Part shown: piece after piece, positions 28,712-37,343 of the stretch | Layout: each line of letters opens with the position of its first letter | Position numbering within the stretch: the first letter of the stretch is position 1 | Source of the DNA: Arsukibacterium indicum | GTDB taxonomy: Bacteria > Pseudomonadota > Gammaproteobacteria > Enterobacterales > Alteromonadaceae | Direction of reading: 5' to 3' | NCBI RefSeq assembly: GCF_019100565.1 | Contig: NZ_JAHRID010000006.1 | Span: 1-64,000 of the forward strand | Length of the DNA stretch: 64,000 bases | Made by a program: the position numbers and the translations under genes | The notes under the pieces: model-generated | The model's input: the letters and a program-made list of their open reading frames with translations, nothing else | What the model was told of the DNA's origin: nothing | Databases searched by the model: none

Positions 28712-29188
28712 CTATTCAAGCTTTGCCAGCACCTCGTAATGTTGCTCCATTACCGTTGGTGGTACACAAGCACTGGTGATATGCAAACCCTCAGCGTCGG
28801 GTACTGAAAACATCGAAACAGCTAACCCCTCCTGGGTAATTTCAAATCTATTGGTAGTGATGGTAAAACCCAGCCTGTTGTGACGTTTGTAATAGTAAGT
28901 TCTATAGCTCTGCTTGCCATGCCCAGGATGGGCAACTACCACCACCTCGGTATCCTGCAACTGATTCATCTCAATATAATTTTGCAACTCGTGGTCGGAC
29001 TCAGCCTCTGAAAAAAGCACCGAACTAAACGGAACATTAATGTCCTCCAGGCCAGTAGTTCTCCGGTAGTTATTATCTGCAATCTGGGTGTAGCTTGTCG
29101 GAATAAACCAGTTGCAGCCCAGGTAGTTGTAGGTGGTTGCATTAGCACTGCATGCAATAAACAAGAGCAACGTGATTGATAACTTCAT
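28712..29188 (-). CDS. Secreted protein of unknown function
   Basis: A 158-aa protein with signal peptide MKLSITLLLFIACSANA and likely cleavage after ANA. The mature part begins TTYNYLGCNWFIP and has a second cysteine near the end (TSACVPPT), so one disulfide is possible. No family is recognised. ATG 29188 is preferred to the TTG six codons earlier; GAGG lies upstream. It is on the strand opposite to the antitoxin gene within the segment between xseA and its relic. Confidence 0.6.
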   Translation of the reverse strand: MKLSITLLLFIACSANATTYNYLGCNWFIPTSYTQIADNNYRRTTGLEDINVPFSSVLFSEAESDHELQNYIEMNQLQDTEVVVVAHPGHGKQSYRTYYYKRHNRLGFTITTNRFEITQEGLAVSMFSVPDAEGLHITSACVPPTVMEQHYEVLAKLE

Positions 29189-29220
29189 CACGTTAAAAAA
29201 CCTCAATTCTATAGCGCCCG

Positions 29221-29481
29221 TTATGCCGGGCGTTTGATAAGGCGATTGTGGTATAGATCTTCAACCGGAAAAATCATGGTGTAGTCATCCCAGTTCAGGT
29301 TGCCATCATCTAACTTGTAAGCTAGAAAGTTATCCAGCTTTTTATACTGCTCATAATCCGGATGGCCGACAGAGAATATAAAGGGAGCAAAGTCGACAAC
29401 AGCGTTGTAGCCATCGCTAAACGTGATGTCCAGAATATGTCCTGTTATATGCTTAACATTAACTACCGATAGTGCGGACAT
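29221..29481 (-). CDS. DUF2442 domain protein
   Basis: An 86-aa protein with the DUF2442 pattern: a sheet-like N-terminus, ITFSDGYNAVVDFAPF, then DDGNLNWDDYTMIFPVEDLYHN. The gene overlaps the DUF4160 gene upstream by 23 bases. Such DUF4160/DUF2442 pairs are often found together in mobile regions and have been proposed as toxin-antitoxin-like modules. No activity can be read from the sequence. Confidence 0.8.
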   Translation of the reverse strand: MSALSVVNVKHITGHILDITFSDGYNAVVDFAPFIFSVGHPDYEQYKKLDNFLAYKLDDGNLNWDDYTMIFPVEDLYHNRLIKRPA

Positions 29482-29779
29482 TTTTCACCTTTTGCGTAAT
29501 AAGTTGCGGACTAATGTGCTTTTTCTTAACGAAATAGTCTACCCATTTATTTACTATGTCGTCAGCATAAGCATGCACAAACTCCTCAAATTCTTTGCGT
29601 TTTTTGTTTTCCAGGCCAGCGCCTTTGTCTTTAATCACAATTCTGTGGATACGGCCATTTAACATATGAATTTCAGCTTTTGACTCCGCCCCCTGAAACT
29701 TGCCGTGAATGTGAATTGGCTCGTGTTCGTTGCTGTAAAAGAAAAGTATGATTCCCAGATACTCGTAGATTTTTGGCAT
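29459..29779 (-). CDS. DUF4160 domain protein
   Basis: A 106-aa protein whose first half carries the DUF4160 pattern: PKIYEYLGIILFFYSNEHEPIHIHGKF, then AEIHMLNGRI. The second half is lysine-rich (ENKKRKEFEEFVHAY and beyond). The HEP-HIH motif is the family hallmark. ATG 29779 follows AAGGA. It is the first gene of a two-gene unit with DUF2442. Confidence 0.8.
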   Translation of the reverse strand: MPKIYEYLGIILFFYSNEHEPIHIHGKFQGAESKAEIHMLNGRIHRIVIKDKGAGLENKKRKEFEEFVHAYADDIVNKWVDYFVKKKHISPQLITQKVKNVRTIGS

Positions 29780-29943
29780 ATTACAGTCCTTGTTTGTTTT
29801 GCTGGTCAATCGTATGACTACCTAGATTCACACTTAAAATAAACAATTAATTCACAAAACCCGAATTGAACTTAAAAAGTTGCAGGATAAATTCTCAATC
29901 TCGCTTTCCGATACCGGACCTAAGATCTATAGATGCGCTTTAA

Positions 29944-30036
29944 ACCAGCATCCAGCTAAAAGCCGGGGATAAGGTAGCAATTAAACTGGCAGAGGGTGGT
30001 TTTGATGCCGAAGTGAAAAAGCTTACAGGGACCTAA
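29944..30036 (+). pseudogene. Displaced 3' end of xseA
   Basis: In one plus-strand frame this reads TSIQLKAGDKV, AIKLAEGGFDAEV and KKLTGT, then TAA. That aligns with the last codons of xseA (TSTKDLKAGDSV, TTQLAEGSFSAVV, SEVSGG, stop), with 16 of about 30 residues identical by eye. Both stops are followed closely by or overlap CCTAAC. Nothing upstream of it resembles xseA. It looks like the old gene end left behind when 1.7 kb was inserted or when the front of xseA was replaced. Confidence 0.65.
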
Positions 30037-30093
30037 CGGCCAATAAAATATATGTCCGTTTAGTATTGGCACAAATCGCACGATTTAATTACT

Positions 30094-30139
30094 TTGCCCG
30101 TTTAGCATTATTGGCTATACTTTGCATCTATTGCCAAAT
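30094..30139 (+). promoter_or_regulatory. Promoter/operator of the Phd-ParE pair
   Basis: TTGCCC (30094-30099), 16 bases, TATACT (30116-30121). ATTGGC (30110-30115) and GCCAAAT (30133-30139) form an inverted repeat over the -10 and start region. That is a suitable operator for autorepression by a Phd-type antitoxin. Confidence 0.5.
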
Positions 30140-30152
30140 ATGGAGCCTAATC

Positions 30153-30395
30153 ATGCAGACATTAACCGCCAATGATGCCAAACGAAACTTCGGTGAGTTA
30201 CTACTGAACGCTCAGCGTGCACCAATTAAGATCAGCAAAAACAGCAAAGATGCTGTTGTCGTTATGTCTATCCACGACTACGAAGCACTTGAGGTGATGA
30301 AAGCTGAGTACCTTAAACACTGTTTTAACACTGCGAAAGAAGACTTAGCCCAAGGAAATACAGTTGATGGCGAAACCTTTCTTAAAGCGCTCTAG
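30153..30395 (+). CDS. Phd/YefM family antitoxin
   Basis: An 80-aa antitoxin starting MQTLTANDAKRNFGELLLNAQ, with PIKISKNSKDAVVVMSIHDYEAL. This is the DNA-binding Phd fold, and the toxin-neutralising tail (LAQGNTVDGETFLKAL) follows. ATG 30153 has GGAG upstream; the longer frame is unlikely. It is followed eight bases later by a ParE-type toxin gene. Confidence 0.88.
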   Translation: MQTLTANDAKRNFGELLLNAQRAPIKISKNSKDAVVVMSIHDYEALEVMKAEYLKHCFNTAKEDLAQGNTVDGETFLKAL

Positions 30396-30403
30396 TAACT
30401 GCT

Positions 30404-30703
30404 ATGCAGAATAAACGTTATCAGCTGAGTAACTTAGCGCAAGCCCATTTGCTTAATATTAAAAACTATACCATCGAAAACTTTTCTGAAACGCAGTGGC
30501 AAAAATACAAAACAAGTCTGCTCGCGGGCTTGCAAATGTTAGCCGATAACCCCGGATTAGGCCGGAGTTGTGACGACATCTACCTTAACGGCTTCTATTT
30601 TCCTGTTGGCAAACACATAGCGTACTTCACTAAAGAACGCGACTTTATCCTGATCGTTGCCGTGTTAGGCCAACCACAACTGCCACAAAATCATCTGAAA
30701 TAG
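30404..30703 (+). CDS. ParE/RelE family toxin
   Basis: A 99-aa protein with the ParE pattern: YQLSNLAQAHLLNIKNYTIENF, LQMLADNPGLGRSCDD, and a basic-aromatic end GKHIAYFTKERDFILIVAVLG. ParE toxins inhibit gyrase, while RelE members cut mRNA; the sequence favours ParE. It is the second gene of the module with the Phd-type antitoxin. Confidence 0.87.
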   Translation: MQNKRYQLSNLAQAHLLNIKNYTIENFSETQWQKYKTSLLAGLQMLADNPGLGRSCDDIYLNGFYFPVGKHIAYFTKERDFILIVAVLGQPQLPQNHLK

Positions 30704-30904
30704 AACTTCGCATGAAAATGACCAAAAAATTTCAAATGCTTTTTAAACCAACCGATAGATTGAGCATTTCGATTATTTTTTTGCAGGGGTAATGTCAGTA
30801 CAGTGCCAAAATACATTTATCCTGCATTAACATCCAGAATATTGCTACCATGCTGAGCAATACCCAAAACCCTTTTGAAGCGGACTATGGCTAAGTGGAG
30901 AGTT

Positions 30905-31489
30905 ATGTCACACAACACCATTGACCTGAATAAACAACGTCAGCCACTGGATCACCTTGAGTCTGTCTGGCTATTTGGTTATGGCTCGTTAATTTATAAA
31001 GCCGACTTTCCTTATCTCCAGCGTAAACCCGCCTGTATTTATGGCTGGCAGCGCCGCTTCTGGCAGGGCTCGCATGACCATCGCGGCACGCCAGAGGCAC
31101 CGGGGCGGGTATTAACGCTGATAGAAGCACCGGGCAAGCGTTGTGCTGGGATGGCCTATCAGGTAACGCCGGATACCTTTGAGCATCTGGATCATCGCGA
31201 GAAAAACGGCTACCTGCGGGTATTTACCCAGCTGCATTGGCTGGACGAACCCGGCGAGACGGAAGGCTTGGTGTATTTAGCCAGCGCTGATAATGAGGCG
31301 TATCTGGGCCCGGATAGTGACGAGGCTATCGCGGCCCATATTGCTCAAAGCCAGGGGCCAAGTGGCCCTAATAGTGAATACTTGCTAAAACTGGCGCAGG
31401 CCCTGCGGGATATGAATGAACATGATGAACATGTGTTTGCCATAGAGCGGGAATTGCTTAATCAGGTCGCTCTAACCAAAGGCTCCTAA
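30905..31489 (+). CDS. ChaC-type gamma-glutamylcyclotransferase
   Basis: A 194-aa protein of the ChaC family, which splits glutathione to 5-oxoproline and Cys-Gly. The substrate loop VWLFGYGSLIY is near residues 22-32. The catalytic Glu is in LDHREKNGYLR. GSHDHRGTPEAPGRV is typical of the group. ATG 30905 has GGAG just upstream. The 3' end overlaps the convergent secreted-protein gene by four bases. Confidence 0.85.
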   Translation: MSHNTIDLNKQRQPLDHLESVWLFGYGSLIYKADFPYLQRKPACIYGWQRRFWQGSHDHRGTPEAPGRVLTLIEAPGKRCAGMAYQVTPDTFEHLDHREKNGYLRVFTQLHWLDEPGETEGLVYLASADNEAYLGPDSDEAIAAHIAQSQGPSGPNSEYLLKLAQALRDMNEHDEHVFAIERELLNQVALTKGS

Positions 31490-31914
31490 CCCGGTAAAAA
31501 CACTGTGTTTGGCACCAGATCACCGCGGTTAATCCTGCGCTGATTATGCCGGGTAAAGTCTTTTAGCAGTTCTGGGTCTACCTGATAGATATAGCCATTA
31601 AACACCAACTGGGTACTGTTAAGATAAACCTCTAACAATGGCTCTCCTCTTGCGACCATTAAATACAGTTTGTCCGCTTGAGTAAGATCAATGCCTTCTG
31701 CTGGCATTCTGGATGCGGTCAGCAGCGTCAGATCGATAAAATCACGTAACCGGTAAAACTGCTCAAACCTGGCATAAGCAATAGCACTCTGGGTTTGACC
31801 AGGTTGCCAGTAGATGCGGTTAACTTTTGGGCTTATTGAAGAGTCGTAAATAAATTCGTCAGCTGCCGAGTAGAACTGTATTGTAAGAAACAGTAAGGCA
31901 AAAAATGCTTTCAT
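31486..31914 (-). CDS. Exported protein of unknown function
   Basis: A 142-aa protein with signal peptide MKAFFALLFLTIQFYSAA and no cysteines in the mature part. A segment FEQFYRLRDFIDLTLLTASRMP and the end NRGDLVPNTVFLPG can be noted, but no family is recognised. ATG 31914 has GGAG seven bases upstream. The gene is convergent with the ChaC-type gene, overlapping by four bases. Confidence 0.55.
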   Translation of the reverse strand: MKAFFALLFLTIQFYSAADEFIYDSSISPKVNRIYWQPGQTQSAIAYARFEQFYRLRDFIDLTLLTASRMPAEGIDLTQADKLYLMVARGEPLLEVYLNSTQLVFNGYIYQVDPELLKDFTRHNQRRINRGDLVPNTVFLPG

Positions 31915-32161
31915 CACTAGCTCCATTAGTAAACACACAAATTCCGGCAAGCAGGTTCAGCGGTCTATCACATTTGCTGACCTGGTAACGACACAACTAC
32001 CAAACCCAAATTTGACAAAATTTACCTAAATGTATAACACGCATTGCCATCTGTCTATATCTTAACCAGCTCTATATGTGGCTGAGTTTGAGGCAACTAA
32101 GCATTCACATAAATGTTTCTATCTGATATTGTCAGTGTAACTAACTTTTTAGGGACATATT

Positions 32162-32854
32162 ATGAAATATTGGCCGGTATTACTGATAGTCGCAGGCGTT
32201 GCTACTATCGGCTTTTTTAGTCTGGGTGGATTCTCTTCATCAGAAGATCGGCTCCCAACTACACAACTTGAGTCAGATACACCACTAAGCTCAGCAGATA
32301 GATTAACCAGCCCCGCTACAACGCCTCAAACAACTGCAGTTCAGCCTACGCCAGGTCGCCAAACGGCAAACACAACCATTACTGAGCAAGCGACAGGTCT
32401 TTGTGAAGAACAGAATTCATCATCTGAGTGTACGCTTAGAAGTGACGTAGATATTCGTAACGTTTTTGTTGTTAGTGACACAGAGTTAAATGGCGATACT
32501 TTATCAAAAGCCCTGATCAGCAATAACTTTGCGCAACTGCTTCAGTTAATAGAGCGAAATCAGAATAATGACGCATTAAATAAGCAAGCGGAACATCAAA
32601 GCGCACTTATTCAGTTATATGCGACTGTCGACGGCTTAATTAATCATGATATTGCATGTTCTGATGAGATTTGTGCCGCAACCTTTACCGTGACAGACTC
32701 AGCCAGCCTGCAAAATGTTGTAAAGAGTATTAGCGACTTTACCGCAGAGATTAATGCCCATTCTTTTATCAGCAACGGTAAAGACAATTCAGGCAACCTG
32801 GAAGCAAGGGTAATATTTAGTAATTCAGCCCAGTTTGCCTCGGTTCGGCAATAG
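32162..32854 (+). CDS. Membrane-anchored protein of unknown function
   Basis: A 230-aa protein with one N-terminal hydrophobic segment (residues 4-22) and no clear cleavage site. A Ser/Thr/Pro-rich linker runs to about residue 80. A folded domain with two Cys pairs (GLCEEQNSSSEC and IACSDEIC) follows, suggesting export and disulfides. AGGGACATATT precedes the ATG. It ends before a long hairpin and is convergent with the RND pump gene. No family is recognised. Confidence 0.6.
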   Translation: MKYWPVLLIVAGVATIGFFSLGGFSSSEDRLPTTQLESDTPLSSADRLTSPATTPQTTAVQPTPGRQTANTTITEQATGLCEEQNSSSECTLRSDVDIRNVFVVSDTELNGDTLSKALISNNFAQLLQLIERNQNNDALNKQAEHQSALIQLYATVDGLINHDIACSDEICAATFTVTDSASLQNVVKSISDFTAEINAHSFISNGKDNSGNLEARVIFSNSAQFASVRQ

Positions 32855-32874
32855 CTCGCTACCTACGGGACAGT

Positions 32875-32908
32875 TCAGGCTTTGCAGTCACCGGACCACA
32901 AAGCCTGA
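32875..32908. terminator. Hairpin between convergent genes
   Basis: TCAGGCTTTG (32875-32884) and CAAAGCCTGA (32899-32908) form a 10-bp stem around a 14-base loop. There is no U tract on either side. It lies between the exported-protein gene and the end of the RND pump gene. Confidence 0.45.
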
Positions 32909-32917
32909 GCTGGGGTA

Positions 32918-35900
32918 TTACCCTACATCGCTTGCTTCTGAAGGCTGTTTTAATGAAACTTTTTGCTTGCGACGCCGGAACAGGTTTTTAAGATCTTCCA
33001 GGATCAGATAGAAGCAAGGTACCAGAATCAAAGTAATTAAAGTGGCAAACAACACCGCAAAACTCAGTGATATTGCCATAGGAATAACAAACTGTGCTTG
33101 CAGGCTGGTTTCAAACATTATTGGCACCAGGCCAAAGAACGTGGTTAATGACGTTAACAAGATAGCCCGAAAGCGCATACTGCCGGCAGAGATAATACTT
33201 TCTCTTAATGATAAACCTCGGTCGCGGGCCTGATTAACATAGTCGGTAAATACTAAACTGTCGTTAATCACTACCCCGGCTGCGGCAATCATGCCGAAGA
33301 AAGAGAACAGCGACAGGTCAAAGCCAAGGAAGAAGTGTGCCCATAATGCCCCTGTCATACCGAATGGGATCACTGACATAATGATCACCGGCTGACTATA
33401 GCTTTTCAGCGGAATCGCTAACAGGATATAAACTAACAGCAAGCCGGCTACCATATATAACAACATTTGGTTGCGTTGTTTTTGCTGTTCTTCTATCTGG
33501 CCACCCAGTTCCGATTTAACCCCGGGAAATCGCTCCAGTAAATCCGGCATAATATCGGTTCTTACCAGCTTCACCACCTCAGACGTAGTTACCTGTTGTT
33601 GATCCACACTGGCTTCAATCCGCACATTTCTGAAACCTGCCTCGCGGTTAATCCGCGAAATTCCGGGTGACTCGGTAATATCAGCCACGTCACCGAGCAT
33701 CACAAAGTCACCGCTTGGCAGTTTCAGGCGGGTGTGCTTAAGCGATGCCACCTGCTGCCTATCCTCTTTCGGATAGCGCACCATTACCCGCACTTCATCA
33801 CCATCGCGGATCATTCGCTGTGCTTCGATACCATAAAAACTGTAACCCACCTGCTGCGCCAGCCAGGTAGGCGTTAAACCCAGCTGATGGGCCAGCGGCT
33901 TTAACTCAAGATTTAACTCTTTGCTGCCTGAATCGATACTGGAGCCTAAGTCATACACACCGGGTATATTGCTCAATTCGCTGATTAACGCATGGCCGGC
34001 CGCATTCAGCTGATCAATATCGGTACCAAACAAGCGATAACCCAGTTCCCGTTGCTCGCCGCCACTGAATAAATCGTCTCTGACCTGAATCGTTCGTACC
34101 CCGGCCAGTTCAGGTAAGCTTTCGCGCCAGCGGCGTCCGAGCTCAAACGCTTTAATTGGCCTTTCTTCTTCATCAACCAGGGTAACTAGCACGGTGCCAC
34201 TGGTCTGATTATTCAGCCAGGCCATCACATGTTTGATCATCGGCTCGCCGGTTTGCTCTAGCACCAACGCTTCTTGTTGATAAACAAGTTGCTCAAGCTG
34301 CTGCAAAATCGCCAGGCTTTGCTGCTCTGACGCATTCTGATGCATTTCAAAACGAATTTCCGGATAATCATGCGGTACCGGCGGGGTCATTACCGTTCGG
34401 ATATGATTGGCAGAAATTAAGCCAAAGCCACTGAGCAGGATGCCAAAAAACACTCCCAACGTGGCGTAACGATGGGCCATGCAAGTTTGCAAAAACGGTT
34501 GATAGCGTCTTTCAATAAAGCCCTGAAAGCCCTTGTTAAACCGCATACGCCAGCCATTTTCCGGCACCGGTTTTAATTTAGTATGGGCTAAATGGGCTGG
34601 TAATATCAGTTTTGATTCAATCAGGCTGAAAAACAGACAACACACCACTACAATAGAAATAACTTTGAATTCATTAGCCTCTATACTGTTGCCCAACATA
34701 AAGGGTGCGAATACTGCCATAGTGGTTAATACACCAAAGGTTGCCGGGGTGGCTACCCGCTGCGCGCCGCGGATAATATTGTCAACGCTATGCCCATGCA
34801 GCTCCGTTTCATGATAAGCGCTTTCGCCGATAACGATAGCGTCGTCAACGACAATACCCAGCACCATAATAAACGCAAATAAACTGATAATATTGATGGT
34901 AACGCCAGCGAAAGGCATCAGCCAGATAGCCCCCAGAAAGGCAATGGGTAAACCGAGCATCACCCAGAAGGCGACTTTGAAGCGTAAAAACAGCATCAGC
35001 ATTAAAAATACCAGCACCGCGCCTTGCAGCAAATTACTCCACATCATATTGAGGCGACCGTTCAGGTAGTACGTCATATCCACCAGGCTGTGCAGCTGAT
35101 AATCCCCTTGTAACTGCTTATTTTTAAACTCCACATATTGTTGCACGCTGGCAGCAACATCAGGCAACGACTGCGTTGCTGAGGCTTTCACTGCCATAAA
35201 TGCTGCCGGTTTACCGTCGTAACGCATATAGTTAATACGCTCTTCAAAACCGTCATAGATATTAGCAATATCCCCCAGCCGGATTTGTTCGCCCTGCGGC
35301 CCCGATATAATCGGCAACACAGCAAACTCATCCGCCCGATAGGCACGCTGTTCAGAGCGAATTGTGATCATACCGGCGTCAGAGCGGATCATGCCGGCAG
35401 ATACATTGTCAGAATGCTGGGCTATCGCCCGGCTGATATCCTGCAAACTGATGTTGTAACGCTCAAGGGTTGAAGGTTCAATCTCAATACCAATTTCCCA
35501 GGCCGGCATTGCATCAAAATCAACGAAACTGATATTGTCCAGTTGCAACAACTCGTTCTTTATTTGCCGCCCCATCGCTTTCAACGCCAGCTGATCTTCA
35601 GTGCCGGTCAGCACCAGGTTAACCGCATCCTGGCGCCACTCTACCTGATAAATCGTTAAAGGCTCCATCGCGCTGGGAAAGGTACTGATGGCATCCATTT
35701 TCAGTTTTACCTGATCCAGGCGGGACGAAATATCGGTGCCCGGTACCAGCTCAATACTCACCCGGCCACCACCACGCCAGGCATTACTGCGATAACGCTT
35801 AATACCCTCGATATCAGTCAGGGCTTCTTCAACTTTAATCAGGATACCTTCTTCAATTTCCTGAGGTGCAGCGCCACGAAAAGTGGCATTGACATGAATA

Positions 35901-36049
35901 TAATTAACTTCTACAGATGGAAACATTTGCCGTTGCATGGTGGCATAGGTAACCAGCCCCATCACAACAATAAACACCATCAGCAAATTAGCCGCGACAC
36001 TGTTACGGGCAAACCAGGCAATAATGCCTTTATCAGGATTATAAGGCAT
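32918..36049 (-). CDS. RND efflux pump inner-membrane subunit (HAE1-like)
   Basis: A 1043-aa AcrB-type proton antiporter with 12 expected helices in two halves and two large periplasmic loops. It starts MPYNPDKGIIAWFARNSVAANLL. GIVVDDAIVIGE near residue 400 contains the adjacent Asp pair of the proton relay. The second half has GMIAAAGVVINDSLVFTDY. It follows its adaptor gene by three bases. No outer-membrane channel gene is in the unit, so it probably uses a TolC encoded elsewhere. The substrate is unknown. Confidence 0.92.
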   Translation of the reverse strand: MPYNPDKGIIAWFARNSVAANLLMVFIVVMGLVTYATMQRQMFPSVEVNYIHVNATFRGAAPQEIEEGILIKVEEALTDIEGIKRYRSNAWRGGGRVSIELVPGTDISSRLDQVKLKMDAISTFPSAMEPLTIYQVEWRQDAVNLVLTGTEDQLALKAMGRQIKNELLQLDNISFVDFDAMPAWEIGIEIEPSTLERYNISLQDISRAIAQHSDNVSAGMIRSDAGMITIRSEQRAYRADEFAVLPIISGPQGEQIRLGDIANIYDGFEERINYMRYDGKPAAFMAVKASATQSLPDVAASVQQYVEFKNKQLQGDYQLHSLVDMTYYLNGRLNMMWSNLLQGAVLVFLMLMLFLRFKVAFWVMLGLPIAFLGAIWLMPFAGVTINIISLFAFIMVLGIVVDDAIVIGESAYHETELHGHSVDNIIRGAQRVATPATFGVLTTMAVFAPFMLGNSIEANEFKVISIVVVCCLFFSLIESKLILPAHLAHTKLKPVPENGWRMRFNKGFQGFIERRYQPFLQTCMAHRYATLGVFFGILLSGFGLISANHIRTVMTPPVPHDYPEIRFEMHQNASEQQSLAILQQLEQLVYQQEALVLEQTGEPMIKHVMAWLNNQTSGTVLVTLVDEEERPIKAFELGRRWRESLPELAGVRTIQVRDDLFSGGEQRELGYRLFGTDIDQLNAAGHALISELSNIPGVYDLGSSIDSGSKELNLELKPLAHQLGLTPTWLAQQVGYSFYGIEAQRMIRDGDEVRVMVRYPKEDRQQVASLKHTRLKLPSGDFVMLGDVADITESPGISRINREAGFRNVRIEASVDQQQVTTSEVVKLVRTDIMPDLLERFPGVKSELGGQIEEQQKQRNQMLLYMVAGLLLVYILLAIPLKSYSQPVIIMSVIPFGMTGALWAHFFLGFDLSLFSFFGMIAAAGVVINDSLVFTDYVNQARDRGLSLRESIISAGSMRFRAILLTSLTTFFGLVPIMFETSLQAQFVIPMAISLSFAVLFATLITLILVPCFYLILEDLKNLFRRRKQKVSLKQPSEASDVG

Positions 36050-36052
36050 GAT

Positions 36053-37195
36053 TTACTCCGTTTTTACCAGCTCGCTGTCGCTTGGTGCAGTGCGCACCAC
36101 CATACCCGGCTGTGGGAAATTGGGTACCGTTAAGATAAGCTGCTGACCATCAGTTAAACCCGATTTTACATAAGCAAATTTACCGCTTTGCCTTACAACG
36201 TCAACCTGTTGCCGGGCCATCGTCATATCCGGTTGTAACAGCCAGACTTTGCCATCAGATAATGCGTCTTGCGGAATGGTGTAAAGCTTTTCTTCAACCC
36301 GCCCGGCCAGACGCACCTCCACATATTGACCGAACCGGATAACCGGTTGCTGGCTGCGCACGGCATAGGGGTCGTCAAGTTGCACCACCAGATGGCTCAT
36401 TCGGGTCTGGCTGTCCACCAATCCCAAATCACGCACTACCTTCGCTTCGCGGCTCACCTGTTCAGTTCTTAACTGCGCCGGAATACCTGCGCGCTCTGTC
36501 GGTAAATAAGCCAGGTCAAAACTGGCAACAGGAACATAAAGCTCTGCCTGCTCCACACTGTAGAGTTCGCCCAACGCTGTGCCCGTACTTACCACCTGCC
36601 CCAAACCAATATTACGATTGACGACCAGGGCATCATAAGGCGCGGTAATCCGGGTTCTTTCTAAATCACGTTTTGCTTTCTGCAGTGATGCCTTAGCAGA
36701 TTTTAACGCGGCTTCTGCGCTTAGCAGCTGAGGTTGACGTAATGCCAAAGCGGTAATTTGATCACGGGATAAATGCCGCAACTCCTGCTCTGCTACCCGG
36801 GCCTGGGCCTGCTCCTGTGAAAGTACCGATTCAGCACTGGCTACGGCAGCCTGAGCACTGAGCAGGGCAACCTGATAATCTGAATCATCCAGTTGTACCA
36901 GTACCGTACCTTTAGTAATCACCCCGCCGGCAATAAAGTCTGGATCCAAGGCGATAACCCGTCCTGACACTTCAGGCGTTAAGGTTGTTTTTTCTTTGGG
37001 CTTTACTTCTGCCCACAGTTGCAGCTCAAACCGATGCGGTTGGGCCTGTAACTGTTGGGTAACAACCAGTGGTGCCTGTGATCCTGATTTATCCTTTTGC
37101 AATGGCGGGGTAGCGGTCGCCTGTATCGCAATAAATGCTCCAATAGCCAGGCCAAATACGCCTGCTGCAAACAATCCCTTTTGCCAAGTTTTCAT
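36053..37195 (-). CDS. RND pump periplasmic adaptor (membrane fusion protein)
   Basis: A 380-aa adaptor with an N-terminal signal anchor (KGLFAAGVFGLAIGAFIAI). A lipoyl/barrel-sandwich half contains KEKTTLTPEVSGRVIALDPDF. An alpha-hairpin covers about residues 105-175 (ASAESVLSQEQAQARVAEQEL), followed by the second lipoyl half (APYDALVVNRNIGLGQVV) and a beta barrel. ATG 37195 has GGGAG upstream. It is the first gene of the two-gene pump operon. Confidence 0.9.
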   Translation of the reverse strand: MKTWQKGLFAAGVFGLAIGAFIAIQATATPPLQKDKSGSQAPLVVTQQLQAQPHRFELQLWAEVKPKEKTTLTPEVSGRVIALDPDFIAGGVITKGTVLVQLDDSDYQVALLSAQAAVASAESVLSQEQAQARVAEQELRHLSRDQITALALRQPQLLSAEAALKSAKASLQKAKRDLERTRITAPYDALVVNRNIGLGQVVSTGTALGELYSVEQAELYVPVASFDLAYLPTERAGIPAQLRTEQVSREAKVVRDLGLVDSQTRMSHLVVQLDDPYAVRSQQPVIRFGQYVEVRLAGRVEEKLYTIPQDALSDGKVWLLQPDMTMARQQVDVVRQSGKFAYVKSGLTDGQQLILTVPNFPQPGMVVRTAPSDSELVKTE

Positions 37196-37292
37196 TAATC
37201 TGCTCCCACGCTGCCGGTAAGCTTTCACCATAGCAAAGGCTGGGTAAAAAGACAGCGGGAAACTGTTAGCAAATATGATCTATTACAGCAGT

Positions 37293-37333
37293 AAAACCGG
37301 GATTGGATAGTAAAAACTATTCAATCCCGGTTT
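37293..37333 (-). terminator. Terminator after the decarboxylase gene
   Basis: A long stem, AAACCGGGATTGGATAG with CTATTCAATCCCGGTTT and one mismatch, surrounds a TAAAAA loop. On the minus strand it is followed by TTTTAC. It lies 11 bases after the decarboxylase stop. Confidence 0.75.
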
Positions 37334-37343
37334 GCGGATGAAG

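Noticed and set aside
29205-29235. Hairpin GCCCG…CGGGC at the end of the DUF2442 gene as a terminator
   Set aside because: It has no U tract and includes the stop codon. It is too weak to list as a terminator.
30028-30069. Second attC-like site after the xseA relic (CCTAACGG…CCGTTTAG, GCCAATA…TATTGGC)
   Set aside because: The second box does not fit GTTRRRY and the spacing of about 35 bases is too short for attC. The inverted repeats may belong to the promoter region of the Phd-ParE pair.
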